Part shown: in pieces, positions 8,359-16,847 of the stretch | Position numbering within the stretch: the stretch's first letter is position 1 | Layout: the number at the start of each line of letters is the position of its first letter | Source: Acidisarcina sp963790505 | GTDB taxonomy: Bacteria; Acidobacteriota; Terriglobia; Terriglobales; Acidobacteriaceae | Length of the DNA: 64,000 bases | Direction of reading: 5' to 3' | NCBI GenBank assembly: GCA_963790505.1 | Contig: CAWBOT010000004.1 | Coordinates: 1,240,001-1,304,000 of the forward strand | Notes under the pieces: generated by a model | Databases searched by the model: none | The model's input: only the letters and a program-made list of their open reading frames with translations | What the model was told of the DNA's origin: nothing | Made by a program: the position numbers and the translations under genes

Positions 8359-9702
8359 ATGCAGAAGCCGCAGCAGGATCGGCGCTTGGCCGTCGGGATC
8401 GATTTCGGGACGACGAATAGCTCGATTGCAGTCTCAACAGGCGGCTCGGCGACCGAGCTGGTGGCGTTCCCCACCGCTGGCGGTGAAACGACTTTCTCTT
8501 ATAGGTCGGTCTTGTACATGGACCAGCTCAAGGAAGCGGGCAAGTCGCGCATTCACTCCTGGACAGGCCCGGCAGCAATTGCGCGATACCTGGCCGATGG
8601 TGAAAAGGGCCGATTCATGCAGTCGCTCAAATCGCATCTCTCCAGCCGGAGCCTGACCGGCACGGCAATCTTTGGTCGTCACTATGCGTTGGAAACTCTC
8701 ATCTCACGCATCTTGGCCGATCTGCGCCTTCATGCCGAGCGGCAGCTTGCGGCATCGATAGGCACGGCGGGGGTGCGCTCTGCAATGATTGGCCGGCCGG
8801 TGCGCTTTGTTGGTGCGGAGAGCGATGCCGATGACGATTTCGCGCTCGGCCGGCTGCGCCATGCTCTGCAGCTTGCAGGCTTTGAGGCGGTTGATTTCGA
8901 ACTGGAGCCGATTGCGGCAGCTTATGCCTACGGCTCGACGCTCGACCATGACGAGTTGATCCTGATTGGCGACTTCGGCGGCGGGACCAGCGATTTCTCG
9001 TTGATTACGGCAGGTCCCGGCGTGCGCCGGCGCGGACGACGACCCGGTGATCTGTTAGGCAGCATGGGGCTAGGCCTGGCGGGGGATGCCTTTGACGCCA
9101 GGATCATTCGCAAGCTGATCTCGCCGGCGCTGGGAGCGGACTCGATGGCCCGCTCGATGAAGAAAGTTCTGCCCGCCGTTCCGGCATGGATTTATGCCAA
9201 CCTGGAGCGCTGGCATTATCTGTCGTTTCTTCGTACCCGCGAGGTCACCGAACTGCTCAAAAGCGCCCACACGCGCTCGCTTGAGCCGGAGAAAATCGAA
9301 GCTCTGATCAATCTGATTCAGGAAGACCTCGGTTACCAGCTCCATCAAGCGGTACAGCGGGTGAAGATGGAGCTCTCGGAGAGCGACAGTGCGCGGTTCC
9401 GCTTTCAGGACGGCAGCATGGACCTGGATATTGGCGTGACCCGGGATGAATTCGAAGCCATGATCGCCGACCAGTTGACCGCCATTGAGAATTGCGTGAT
9501 GGCGCTCTTTCAAAGCACCGGGGTGGACGTGCGTGACATCGATCGGGTCTTTCTGACCGGAGGAACGTCGTTTGTGCCCGCAGTGCGCCGGATCTTTACC
9601 AGCCGCTTTGGCGCGGAGCGGGTGAAGACCGGTGAGGCATTTACTTCCGTGGCCCGCGGGCTGGCTTTGCGGGCCGAGGAAGTGGCTACTGGCAATTTCT
9701 GA
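8359..9702 (+). CDS. yegD: Hsp70-family chaperone-like ATPase (YegD type)
   Basis: The 447-residue protein has the actin/Hsp70 ATPase signature motifs. Phosphate-1 is GIDFGTTNSS at 13-22, phosphate-2 is IGDFGGGTSDFSL at about 203-215, and the adenosine motif is FLTGGTSFVP at 398-407. It lacks the DnaK substrate-binding and lid domains. Its length and layout match E. coli YegD, a divergent Hsp70 homologue of unknown client. It starts with ATG at 8359; the upstream GCGGG is a weak ribosome-binding site. It probably acts in the cytoplasm as an ATP-dependent folding or assembly factor; the client is not inferable. Confidence 0.87.
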   Translation: MQKPQQDRRLAVGIDFGTTNSSIAVSTGGSATELVAFPTAGGETTFSYRSVLYMDQLKEAGKSRIHSWTGPAAIARYLADGEKGRFMQSLKSHLSSRSLTGTAIFGRHYALETLISRILADLRLHAERQLAASIGTAGVRSAMIGRPVRFVGAESDADDDFALGRLRHALQLAGFEAVDFELEPIAAAYAYGSTLDHDELILIGDFGGGTSDFSLITAGPGVRRRGRRPGDLLGSMGLGLAGDAFDARIIRKLISPALGADSMARSMKKVLPAVPAWIYANLERWHYLSFLRTREVTELLKSAHTRSLEPEKIEALINLIQEDLGYQLHQAVQRVKMELSESDSARFRFQDGSMDLDIGVTRDEFEAMIADQLTAIENCVMALFQSTGVDVRDIDRVFLTGGTSFVPAVRRIFTSRFGAERVKTGEAFTSVARGLALRAEEVATGNF

Positions 9703-9825
9703 CCTTCGTCGCTGCGCACACTCTTCTCCACCAGATCGAGGCCGCCGATGTAACTTCCGCCTCCATTTCGTCTCTAATAAGTGCAGATGCATCCGCTGTT
9801 CAGCGGCCTGCGTTAGGAGATTGTG

Positions 9826-10513
9826 ATGCTGAACCGTTTCGTTCGTGGTCTTTCGCTGTTGTTTGCGCTGGCCGGGTTTGCCGGGTGCGGTTTGGTGAGC
9901 GCTTCCCCCAAGGGCCCGCTCCCCGCAGCGGCCACCGACGTTCCTTTGACGGCGTCTCCTACGAAGCAAACCGCGGTCTTTGCCGGGGGCTGCTTCTGGG
10001 GCACGCAGGCGGTCTTTGAGCGCGTCAAGGGAGTGACCGCGACAACAGTAGGCTACGCGGGTGGCTCGGCCGCGACCGCGACTTACGATCAGGTCACCAC
10101 CGAAACGACCGGGCACGCGGAATCGGTGCAGGTCGTCTATGACGCCTCGAAGATCACCTACGGCCAGTTGCTGCGAGATCTTCTTTGCCGTCGCCCATGA
10201 CCCAACGCAGCTAAATCGGCAGGGGCCGGATGTCGGCACATCGTATCGCTCGGCGATCTTTTACATGAACGACGACCAGAAGCGCATTGCCGACGCTTAC
10301 ATCGAGCAGCTCGATGCCGTCGGCGTTTTCGGGAGCAAGAAGATCGTCACCCAGGTGGTCCCGCTCAAGGGTTTCTACAAGGCCGAGGACTACCATCAGG
10401 ACTACGCGCTGAAGAATCCCGACAACCCGTACATCGAGGTCTGCGACCGGCCCAAGATCGCGGCGTTGAAGCAGGAGTTTCCGGGGTTGTTTGTGGATTA
10501 CAAGGGGCAGTGA
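9826..10513 (+). pseudogene. msrA: peptide methionine-(S)-sulfoxide reductase, frameshifted
   Basis: The two halves of an exported MsrA lie in different frames. The first frame (9826-10200) carries a lipoprotein-type signal (probable lipid Cys21 in AGFAGC) and the catalytic GCFWG motif (Cys56). It then runs to a stop at 10198-10200. The second frame carries FFAVAHDPTQLNRQGPD, GTSYRSAIFY and the conserved C-terminal YHQDY region. Removing one base within 10171-10174 (CTGC before GAGATC) restores the family-typical LLEIFFAVAHDP and an uninterrupted 228-residue protein. An intact copy would repair oxidised methionine in the envelope. AGGAG at 9815-9819 supports the ATG at 9826. Either a true frameshift or a sequence error. 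Confidence 0.85.
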
Positions 10514-10529
10514 ACTGGTCGCCTCCGGT

Positions 10530-11120
10530 TCATCGAATCACCTGCAGCGCCGCCCTGAATAACTCGTCGAAGCTCTCCCCGGCGGCTTTGTTCTTCTCGA
10601 TAGCCGACTCGATAGCCTTGAGCGATGCGGGACGCTGGTAGCCGAGATTGACCAATGCCGAGAGAACATCGTCGGCGGCTGGCCCTCCGGGGAGCTTGGC
10701 GGCAGGAGCGACGGCCAGGTCCTCAAGCTTGTCTTTGAGTTCGACAACCAATCGCTCGGCGAGCTTCTTGCCAACCCCGGGAATGCGGGTGAGCATGGCA
10801 TGATCGTGGCCGCGAATGGCGGCGACGGTAGATTCCGGGTTGAGGCCGCTCAGGATGGTGACCGCCAGCTTGGGGCCAACTCCGCTGACGGTGATGAGCC
10901 GCTCGAAGAGGCGTTTCTCCGCAATCTCGAAAAATCCGAAGAGCGCCAGCAGGTCTTCGCGCACCTGGGTGTGGATGTGCAGCGCGGTTTCGGCGCCCTC
11001 AGCGGGCAGCGCAGTAAACGTAGGAACGCTGATGGTGACGTCGTAGCCGACTCCGCCGGCCTCGACGACGACCTGACCGGGCTGTTTTGAGAGGATGCGT
11101 CCGCGCAGGTGGGCGATCAT
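10530..11120 (-). CDS. ruvA: Holliday junction branch-migration protein RuvA
   Basis: The 196-residue protein starts MIAHLRGRILSK, the OB-fold domain I of RuvA. Tandem helix-hairpin-helix motifs (LITVSGVGPKLAVTIL and LTRIPGVGKKLAERLV) form domain II. The C-terminal domain III (DVLSALVNLGYQRPASLKAIESAIE) contacts RuvB. RuvA binds four-way junctions and loads RuvB. No ruvB or ruvC is visible nearby. It lies 9 bases downstream of the gene at 11130-11969 in the same orientation, so they are probably co-transcribed. Confidence 0.95.
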   Translation of the reverse strand: MIAHLRGRILSKQPGQVVVEAGGVGYDVTISVPTFTALPAEGAETALHIHTQVREDLLALFGFFEIAEKRLFERLITVSGVGPKLAVTILSGLNPESTVAAIRGHDHAMLTRIPGVGKKLAERLVVELKDKLEDLAVAPAAKLPGGPAADDVLSALVNLGYQRPASLKAIESAIEKNKAAGESFDELFRAALQVIR

Positions 11121-11129
11121 CGGGGAAGG

Positions 11130-11969
11130 TTATCCACGACGTCTGTAAAGAATCTGAAACTCATAGCCGGGGTTGGCGGGAAAAAGTTCGGCGATGTGTC
11201 GGAGGCGTTCAGACAATGCCGGGGCGGCGAGCAGCGGGTATTCGCGCTCGCGCAGGTCAGCGTAGTCGAAGTCGATCGTCAGCGAGAGCAGGTAGATTGC
11301 GATTGCGTCAGAGAAGGCCGACTCGAAGTAGATGGTCTTGGCCTTTTCATCGACGACGGTATCGGGGGGCACAGCGCTGACCTCGCGAATCGCATTGTGG
11401 TCGCGCTTGCGGCCGCGTTCCGGAGCCGACTCCCCGTTTCGACTGCCGTTACGGTCGGCATTTCGGTCGAGAGCCCGGCGGCGGCTCTCCCACGCGTCCT
11501 GGCTGGTTTCGCCGCGGACGTTGGCCGTGGCCTGCGCCCAGACCAGCTTGCCGAAGCTCTCCGGCACTCCGGTGGCATCCACAAAATGGTGGCCGGCGTT
11601 GATGAAGAACTCAAAGGCCAGCGCAAAGCGGTCCTGCATGAGCCGCGTCGAGATGAAGGTAATCTCGGCTGCATCGAACTCGACGTTCCGGTGGCAGACG
11701 GCGCGATCGCCGAGGTCGACGGTGTAGGTGGGGGCGACCAGAACTTCTTCCTCGTCGGCGATCGTGAGGGGCACGAAATAATAGGCGTGCTTGGCAAGCG
11801 CTTTAGCGAGCGTCGAAGGCACTGCCTGCACGACCCGCGCGAGGTCCGGTTCGGCGACATGCGTATCGCCAAAAGTTCCATAGAAAATGCCGTTGGCGGA
11901 TTCAACCACCGCTGTCTGCTGCGCGATCTGCGAGGCGGGCAGAAGTCCGGCCTGGGCCACATCCGTCAT
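11130..11969 (-). CDS. conserved protein of unknown function upstream of ruvA
   Basis: The 279-residue, apparently cytoplasmic protein has no signal peptide or membrane segment. Its middle contains a highly charged Arg/Asn/Asp-rich linker (RRRALDRNADRNGSRNGESAPERGR, about residues 155-185), flanked by two more ordered halves rich in aromatic residues. The frame is open far upstream, but that part runs antisense through the small membrane-protein gene. I therefore start at MTDVAQAGLLPASQ (11969), although no clear Shine-Dalgarno is visible. I do not recognise the family; adjacency to ruvA is the only context. Confidence 0.6.
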   Translation of the reverse strand: MTDVAQAGLLPASQIAQQTAVVESANGIFYGTFGDTHVAEPDLARVVQAVPSTLAKALAKHAYYFVPLTIADEEEVLVAPTYTVDLGDRAVCHRNVEFDAAEITFISTRLMQDRFALAFEFFINAGHHFVDATGVPESFGKLVWAQATANVRGETSQDAWESRRRALDRNADRNGSRNGESAPERGRKRDHNAIREVSAVPPDTVVDEKAKTIYFESAFSDAIAIYLLSLTIDFDYADLREREYPLLAAPALSERLRHIAELFPANPGYEFQILYRRRG

Positions 11970-12023
11970 AAGGTTGTATTCTAGCTGAGTGACGGGGCCC
12001 GCAGCTTGAGCATCTCCAATGGC

Positions 12024-12320
12024 ATGACCGCAACAGCAAACAGTTCGACCGATCAGGGCCGCGTTTTCGGCATCCCGCTGGGCGATTTCGGGATATTTTC
12101 GAGCCTGCTGCTCTCGTTCGCTCTGGGCTTTGCCGCATTCTTCGGCGCCACTTTCCTCGCCATCTTCACTCTGCTTTTCTACAACCAAGGCGGCCATCAC
12201 AACGTCGATTTCGCCGACACCTACAAATTTGTAGGTCTGCCGGTTGGGCTTATTGTGTTGGCGCTGAGTCTGGCGCTCTTCGGCTTCCTCTGGATTCGCC
12301 GCAAGGTCCGCGGTCGTTAG
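12024..12320 (+). CDS. small two-helix membrane protein
   Basis: The 98-residue product has two transmembrane helices: FSSLLLSFALGFAAFFGATFLAIFTLLFY and GLPVGLIVLALSLALFGFLWI. A short loop containing HHNVDFADTYKF separates them, and the C-terminus is basic (RRKVRGR, cytoplasmic by the positive-inside rule). The ATG at 12024 is taken as the start; a TTG six codons upstream is possible and neither has a strong ribosome-binding site. It ends 4 bases before the Kdo-hydroxylase gene, so the two are very likely translated from one message. Function unknown; a link with lipid A/LPS modification is inferred from the neighbour only. Confidence 0.65.
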   Translation: MTATANSSTDQGRVFGIPLGDFGIFSSLLLSFALGFAAFFGATFLAIFTLLFYNQGGHHNVDFADTYKFVGLPVGLIVLALSLALFGFLWIRRKVRGR

Positions 12321-12324
12321 CAAG

Positions 12325-13254
12325 ATGGGCCTGATCGAGATCCCGGTCGCATCCCTGCTCGATGGAAAGCGGCCGCCGTCGGAGACTCAGTCGTGGGAGT
12401 GGTGCGCGCGTCTCGAAGCCGGAGACATCCTCTTCTTCCCGCAGACTCCGATTGCTTTGGATCCCAACGACCTGCAGTTCCTGCTCGGCCAGCAACAGAG
12501 TGACAGCTCCCTGCACAAAAACATCGCCTATAAGCCCGCGTTGGATGTTCTCAGCGGGCTTGACACGAAGACTGCCGATGCCGCGGCCGTCGGCCGATTG
12601 CAGTCGATCATGCGCTGGTACTCGGCGACAGTAGCGGAGTTCCTGGGAGGCTTTTTAGCGCCCTATGCGCGGCGTTGGAAGCTCGATTACGCCAGCTTTC
12701 GACCGCAGGAAGAACAGGGACGCGACCTGGCGCTTCGCAAGCGGAACGACCTGCTCCATACCGACGCCTTCCCCACGCGGCCTACACACGGAGCTCGGAT
12801 CCTGCGCTTCTTCAACAACATTCATCCCACGCGAACCCGCGACTGGCTGGTCGGCGAGCCTTTTCCGTCGCTGGTAAAGCAGTTCGCTCCGGCGCAGATT
12901 GCCTTGCCTGCTCCGGAGGGTGCGGCTTCGAGGGCGGCGAAGTCCCTCGCACGCGGAATCGGGCTGGGTGCGGCGATTCCCGCGCTCAAGCGGTCACCCT
13001 ATGACGACTTCATGATGCGCTTCCATAACTTCCTTAAGGAAAACGAGGCCTTTCAGGTGGGATGCGCGAAGCAGGCGTGGCAGTTTCCCGCCGGTTCGAG
13101 CTGGATGGTCTATACCGATACCGTACCGCACGCCGTCCTTACCGGCCAATATGCGTTGGAGCAGACCTTCTTGGTTGCACCCGAGGCGATGGTGACTCCC
13201 AAGGCATCGCCCTTAGCGGTGCTGGAAGAGATGGCCGGCGCACCGCTCGCCTGA
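12325..13254 (+). CDS. kdoO: Kdo hydroxylase family protein (KdoO-like dioxygenase)
   Basis: The 309-residue protein resembles the Kdo 3-hydroxylase family. This is an Fe(II)/2-oxoglutarate/O2-dependent enzyme that converts the outer Kdo of lipopolysaccharide to Ko. The likely iron-binding HxD is His145-Thr-Asp147 in LLHTDAFPTRPTHG. The distal His is His269 in DTVPHAVLTGQ, a motif typical of the family. An Arg-rich segment (NNIHPTRTRDW) lies between them. There is no export signal, consistent with a cytoplasmic-face or cytosolic enzyme. It directly follows the small membrane protein. The family is recognised by motif memory; the substrate is inferred. Confidence 0.75.
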   Translation: MGLIEIPVASLLDGKRPPSETQSWEWCARLEAGDILFFPQTPIALDPNDLQFLLGQQQSDSSLHKNIAYKPALDVLSGLDTKTADAAAVGRLQSIMRWYSATVAEFLGGFLAPYARRWKLDYASFRPQEEQGRDLALRKRNDLLHTDAFPTRPTHGARILRFFNNIHPTRTRDWLVGEPFPSLVKQFAPAQIALPAPEGAASRAAKSLARGIGLGAAIPALKRSPYDDFMMRFHNFLKENEAFQVGCAKQAWQFPAGSSWMVYTDTVPHAVLTGQYALEQTFLVAPEAMVTPKASPLAVLEEMAGAPLA

Positions 13255-13409
13255 TCTCCATCTACAGTAGCTAGAAAAATATCTTCGCCCCCTAGCAATT
13301 CTGACAGTATCCGGCCGCAGCGGCCTTAGTTACCATCGGGCCAATGGTCTCTGCCCGCGCGCTCAAGCTGGCGGTGTGAATGTCTGCCTCTGTATCGGCG
13401 CAGGCGTAT

Positions 13410-13423
13410 AGTTGCTCGCAACT
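13410..13423. promoter_or_regulatory. palindrome AGTTGC-TC-GCAACT upstream of an exported protein
   Basis: A perfect 6+6 bp inverted repeat with a two-base centre lies 34 bases before the start of the small exported protein. It sits in the otherwise empty stretch 13255-13457. It could be an operator; no regulator can be assigned. Confidence 0.3.
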
Positions 13424-13457
13424 CTAAATATTCAATATCTATGTGAGGGAAACTGAT

Positions 13458-13769
13458 ATGAAGCTCAGCAAGGTCGCCAGGATTGCTTGTATATCGTTCT
13501 CATCTTTGTTGCTGATGGGCGCATGGGGAAGCTACGCTCAGGACCAGCATCCGATTCTCGACCAGGCAGCGAACAAAGTCATCGCGAAATATCAGAATTC
13601 CAGCTGCCAGCAACTATGGGAGGAGAAGGCGAACAAACAGCCGCCAACTCCGCAGCAGGCCAAGGTGATCGCATTTCTGAAGACCGACCCCACGATGCGC
13701 ACGCTATTCATCAACAAAGTGGCCGCTCCCATCGCCAACAAGATGTTTGAGTGCGGAATGATTCCGTAA
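13458..13769 (+). CDS. small exported protein of unknown function
   Basis: The 103-residue protein has a Sec signal peptide (MKLSKVARIACISFSSLLLM... with probable cleavage after SYA). The mature domain is about 73 residues, mostly helical, with two Cys (in NSSCQQLW and MFECGMIP) that could form a disulfide in the periplasm. GAGGGA at 13445-13450 sits 7 bases before the ATG. Family not recognised. It is the first of five consecutive exported proteins on this strand. Confidence 0.7.
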   Translation: MKLSKVARIACISFSSLLLMGAWGSYAQDQHPILDQAANKVIAKYQNSSCQQLWEEKANKQPPTPQQAKVIAFLKTDPTMRTLFINKVAAPIANKMFECGMIP

Positions 13770-13813
13770 CCAACTGGCAACGCTTCTTCAGGTACCGCTC
13801 TCAAGGGGGCTGT

Positions 13814-14629
13814 GTGATTGCTCTTAGATTTAGTCGTTCGATGCGGCTCCTTTTCTCGGCTCTGCTGTGTGCAGCGACTTGCGCTGCACACTCTCAAACC
13901 GACACAGCCAAGCCCCAAATTGAACCCAAAGCTGTCGAGATTCTCAAGGCCGCCTGCGACAAGCTGGCGGCGGCGCACGCAATGTCCTTCACCGCGCTGG
14001 TGACCTATGAGAGCCCGAGCCGCCTCGGCTTTCCCCTGGCTTATGGCACCAAATCGGAGGTCCTCTTCCAGCGTCCGAACAAGCTTCGGGTGCTTACTCC
14101 AGGAGATGGGCCGGCCTCAGAGTTCTATTACGACGGCAAGACGATGATGGCGTTTGCGCCTGCCGAGAACATGGTTGCCATCGCGGACGCGCCGCCGACC
14201 GTCGATGGGATGCTCGAGACCGCATATCACTCCGCCGCTATCTACTACCCCTTCGACGACCTGATCGTGAGCGACCCTTATAAGGACATCGCCCAGGATC
14301 TGCGGGTCGCCTTTTACATCGGGCAGTCCAACATTGTGGGGGGCATCACGACCGATGTCGTGGCATATGACACCGGAGGCGTCTTCATTCAGGCCTGGAT
14401 CGGGGCCGATGACAAGCTGCCGCGCGTGTTGCGCGCCATCTATGCCGATGATCCCTTGCAAATTCGCCACAATCTGGTGATTACAAACTGGCAGCTCGAT
14501 CCCACCATTCCTGCAGATGCCTTCAGCACGACCAAGGCGGCGGCCGCAAAACACATCCCATTTGCCAGCCCGAATCTGCCGCCCAACATGGCAAAGCCGG
14601 CATCGTCTGCAGCAACCGCCAAACCGTAG
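13814..14629 (+). CDS. DUF2092-like exported protein
   Basis: The 271-residue exported protein has an N-terminal signal (MRLLFSALLCAATCAAHSQT). A domain follows with KAVEILKAACDKLAAAHAMSFTALVTYESPS, then VLFQRPNKLRVLTPGDGPASEFYYDGKTMMAFAPAENM. This matches the DUF2092 family, whose fold is related to LolA/LolB lipoprotein carriers. A GTG start at 13814 with AGGGGG at 13804-13809 fits better than the ATG at 13841, which lacks a ribosome-binding site. The C-terminus is a disordered Ala/Pro tail. In Acidobacteria such genes often sit beside the Gly/Ser-rich protein that follows here 15 bases downstream; they are probably one operon. Function unknown. Confidence 0.72.
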   Translation: MIALRFSRSMRLLFSALLCAATCAAHSQTDTAKPQIEPKAVEILKAACDKLAAAHAMSFTALVTYESPSRLGFPLAYGTKSEVLFQRPNKLRVLTPGDGPASEFYYDGKTMMAFAPAENMVAIADAPPTVDGMLETAYHSAAIYYPFDDLIVSDPYKDIAQDLRVAFYIGQSNIVGGITTDVVAYDTGGVFIQAWIGADDKLPRVLRAIYADDPLQIRHNLVITNWQLDPTIPADAFSTTKAAAAKHIPFASPNLPPNMAKPASSAATAKP

Positions 14630-14644
14630 TTCAGGAGTAATGCT

Positions 14645-15526
14645 ATGAAACGAGTCGCGATCAGCCTTCTGTGCGCAATGATCACTGTTATGCCGTGTGA
14701 ACCGGTCTTTGCCTGGGCACACGCCAATGCTTACGGAGGCGGGACTGCCCACCAGGAGGGTTCTGACACGGCGACCCACAAGAATGCCTACGGAACGACC
14801 GGAACGGCGACGCACACTGATGGGCAAGGCACCTCCTACACCAACTCGAACGGCGGTTCCGCCTACCATGCTGAGGGGTCGGGCACGACGACCGGCAGCA
14901 ATGCCTACGGCGGCAGCGCCACTCATACCGCTGGTCAGGGCACTTCGGCTTCCAATGGCTATGGCGGTAGCGCCTATCACGCAGAAGGTTCCGGAACGAC
15001 AACCGCAACCAACGGCTACGGAGCTTCCGCGACGCACTACCAGGGTGTCGGGACGGTTGGCACGACTTCCTCCGGCCAAACCTACGCTGCCAGCGATCAC
15101 TATTACGGCGCAACGACCACGACGGCCTATGGATACCATCCGCCGGTCGTGGTGAATTCTTATTCGACCGGCTGCTACAACTGCGGAGGCTGGTCTGCTG
15201 CCGGGGCCGCAGTCGCTGGCGTGGCAGTCGGCGTGGCAGTTGGGGCCACCGTTGCCTCCGCCAACAGCGCCGCGGCGACTTCCAATGCCTATGCCGCCGG
15301 CGTAGCCACCGGAGCGGCGACTGCTTCGGCAAGCAACGCTGCAGCGTATAACGCAGGCGTGGCCGCAGGCGTTTCGTATTCGATGGGAGAGATCGTCGCC
15401 GCCGCGCCGACCGGATGCGCCACTCCAGCCGTCGGCGGGGTTACCTATTATCTATGCGGCAATACCTGGCTGCAGCCAGCTTATGGCGCCAACGGTATTT
15501 ACTACCGAGTAGTGCCGGCGCCTTAA
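14645..15526 (+). CDS. repetitive Gly/Thr/Ser-rich exported protein
   Basis: The 293-residue exported protein has a signal peptide ending near VFAWA. Residues 30-145 are imperfect repeats: GGSAYHAEGSGTTT occurs twice (70-83 and 107-120), each followed by a NxYGxSATH unit at about 86-94 and 123-131. A CYNC pair is at 177-180, then a glycine-zipper-like hydrophobic stretch (AAGAAVAGVAVGVAVGATVA, 185-204) that may insert in a membrane. An Ala/Asn-rich linker and a compact C-terminal domain follow (Cys258, Cys271, TYYLCGNTWLQPAYGANGIYYRVV). Proteins with this C-terminal module are exported, but no role is established. Confidence 0.72.
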   Translation: MKRVAISLLCAMITVMPCEPVFAWAHANAYGGGTAHQEGSDTATHKNAYGTTGTATHTDGQGTSYTNSNGGSAYHAEGSGTTTGSNAYGGSATHTAGQGTSASNGYGGSAYHAEGSGTTTATNGYGASATHYQGVGTVGTTSSGQTYAASDHYYGATTTTAYGYHPPVVVNSYSTGCYNCGGWSAAGAAVAGVAVGVAVGATVASANSAAATSNAYAAGVATGAATASASNAAAYNAGVAAGVSYSMGEIVAAAPTGCATPAVGGVTYYLCGNTWLQPAYGANGIYYRVVPAP

Positions 15527-15637
15527 AGGTTATCCGGGCGCGTGACTCCATGGCCTGCCAAGACCAGAGGCTGAACATTCAAACAAGTTCCGGCGATCGA
15601 CTATCGCCGGGACCTAATCAAGGAGAAGACAACGACA

Positions 15638-16162
15638 ATGAAGATGAGACTTATGTTGTGCGCAATTCTCGGGGCCGCTTTTGTTGCAGGCGGGTCAACC
15701 ATCGCCATGGGGCAGCAGGTTTCCGTGAACTATAACCAGAGTCAGGACTTTTCGGTCTTTCACACGTACGCGTGGCAGATCGACGATCCAAATAAAATCG
15801 CCAACTCGATCCTCGCGCAGGCCTCCATCAGCGACGTTGATAATGCCTTGCAAGGCCAGGGACTAAGCAAGGTTGACATCGGCGCCAATCCCGACCTGAT
15901 CGTCATCAACAGCGGAGGCTTGAGGCAGCAGACCTCTTACAGTGCCTGGGGGATGCGCGGAATCGGCGGCGGCATGGGTGGAATTACTCCTGAGCAGAAC
16001 GTGGAAGGCACGCTCGTCGTCAGCCTCTACAGCGCGAAAGACAAGGCGCTCGTATGGCGGGGAATCGGCCAGAACACACTTAGCAACAACGGCAGCAAGA
16101 ACCAGCAGATGGTTCAAAAAGCGGTCACCAAGATGTTCCAGCAAAAACCCTGGAAGAAGTAG
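15638..16162 (+). CDS. DUF4136-domain exported protein
   Basis: The 174-residue protein has a signal peptide (MKMRLMLCAILGAAFVAGGS...MGQQ). A DUF4136 domain follows: VNYNQSQDFSVFHTYAWQ at the N-side and the closing GTLVVSLYSAKDKALVWRGIGQNTL. Family members are often outer-membrane lipoproteins or periplasmic proteins of unknown function. This one lacks an obvious lipobox. AAGGAGAAG lies at 15619-15627, about 10 bases before the ATG. It ends a run of exported genes on this strand. Confidence 0.78.
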   Translation: MKMRLMLCAILGAAFVAGGSTIAMGQQVSVNYNQSQDFSVFHTYAWQIDDPNKIANSILAQASISDVDNALQGQGLSKVDIGANPDLIVINSGGLRQQTSYSAWGMRGIGGGMGGITPEQNVEGTLVVSLYSAKDKALVWRGIGQNTLSNNGSKNQQMVQKAVTKMFQQKPWKK

Positions 16163-16458
16163 GCGATCGTTTTTCGTTCGCATCATCGGCGGATAGAGGG
16201 CTGCGCGAGCGCTCTCCGCCGATGGGCAGCAAATGTTTGCTGCGAGTGAAGCGGCTATCAGATTCGCTTCTCTAGAGTCGCTGTATCGAACGACAATATC
16301 CCCTTCGCAGGTGGCTCTGACGGCTGGTTTTGGTTAGCTCAAAGCCGATTTCGTCCCACAATCGCGGCTATACGTAACCGGCAGGAGTTCCTGCCTCCGC
16401 CCCGGCTCGTTTGGTGTAACATCAATCGTCGACGTCAGCCCCTGGGGAGAAGCTTGTC

Positions 16459-16842
16459 ATGCTCAAGTCGCGTCGTAATCTGTTAAAGACCATCACCGGA
16501 GCTGCCGGGGTACTCGCTATCGAGACGTGGGGGTATAGCGCGGCGCCAGGGTTGCAGAAGGGGCCGCCTAACCCGCTGCCGTCGCCCAATGCCCCGTCCA
16601 ATCAGAACATTCCCGCAGGCATGGATGGGCCCGATATCATGCATCCGTCGAAGGCTGCGGCCAATCCTTTGAATCAGGAACAGATTGCCGCGGCGGTGCA
16701 ACAGCTCTATAAGCTCGCAAGCGAACTTAAGACCGAAGTCGAGCAGACCAACCTGACGACGACCTTTTCGCTGGACTTCGTCAAGAAGGCGCAGCAGATC
16801 GAAAAATTGGCCAAACAGATCAAAGAGAAGGCCAAGGGATAA
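16459..16842 (+). CDS. putative Tat-exported small protein
   Basis: The 127-residue protein begins MLKSRRNLLKTITGAAGVLA, a twin-arginine-type signal (SRRNLLK), although the hydrophobic core is short. The mature part has a proline-rich stretch (KGPPNPLPSPNAPSN), then a helical C-terminus (EQIAAAVQQLYKLASELKTEVEQ, FVKKAQQIEKLAKQIKEKAKG) with coiled-coil character. I do not recognise the family. The upstream region 16163-16458 (296 bases) contains no gene. It holds a short palindrome at 16380-16395 (GGCAGGAGTTCCTGCC). Confidence 0.6.
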   Translation: MLKSRRNLLKTITGAAGVLAIETWGYSAAPGLQKGPPNPLPSPNAPSNQNIPAGMDGPDIMHPSKAAANPLNQEQIAAAVQQLYKLASELKTEVEQTNLTTTFSLDFVKKAQQIEKLAKQIKEKAKG

Positions 16843-16847
16843 GCCGG

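Noticed and set aside
10171..10200. Programmed translational frameshift in msrA
   Set aside because: No slippery heptamer or downstream structure is evident, and a +1 event in this family is not known; a base error or mutation is simpler.
11970..12323. Upstream extension of the gene beside ruvA
   Set aside because: It runs antisense through a membrane-protein gene with clear helices.
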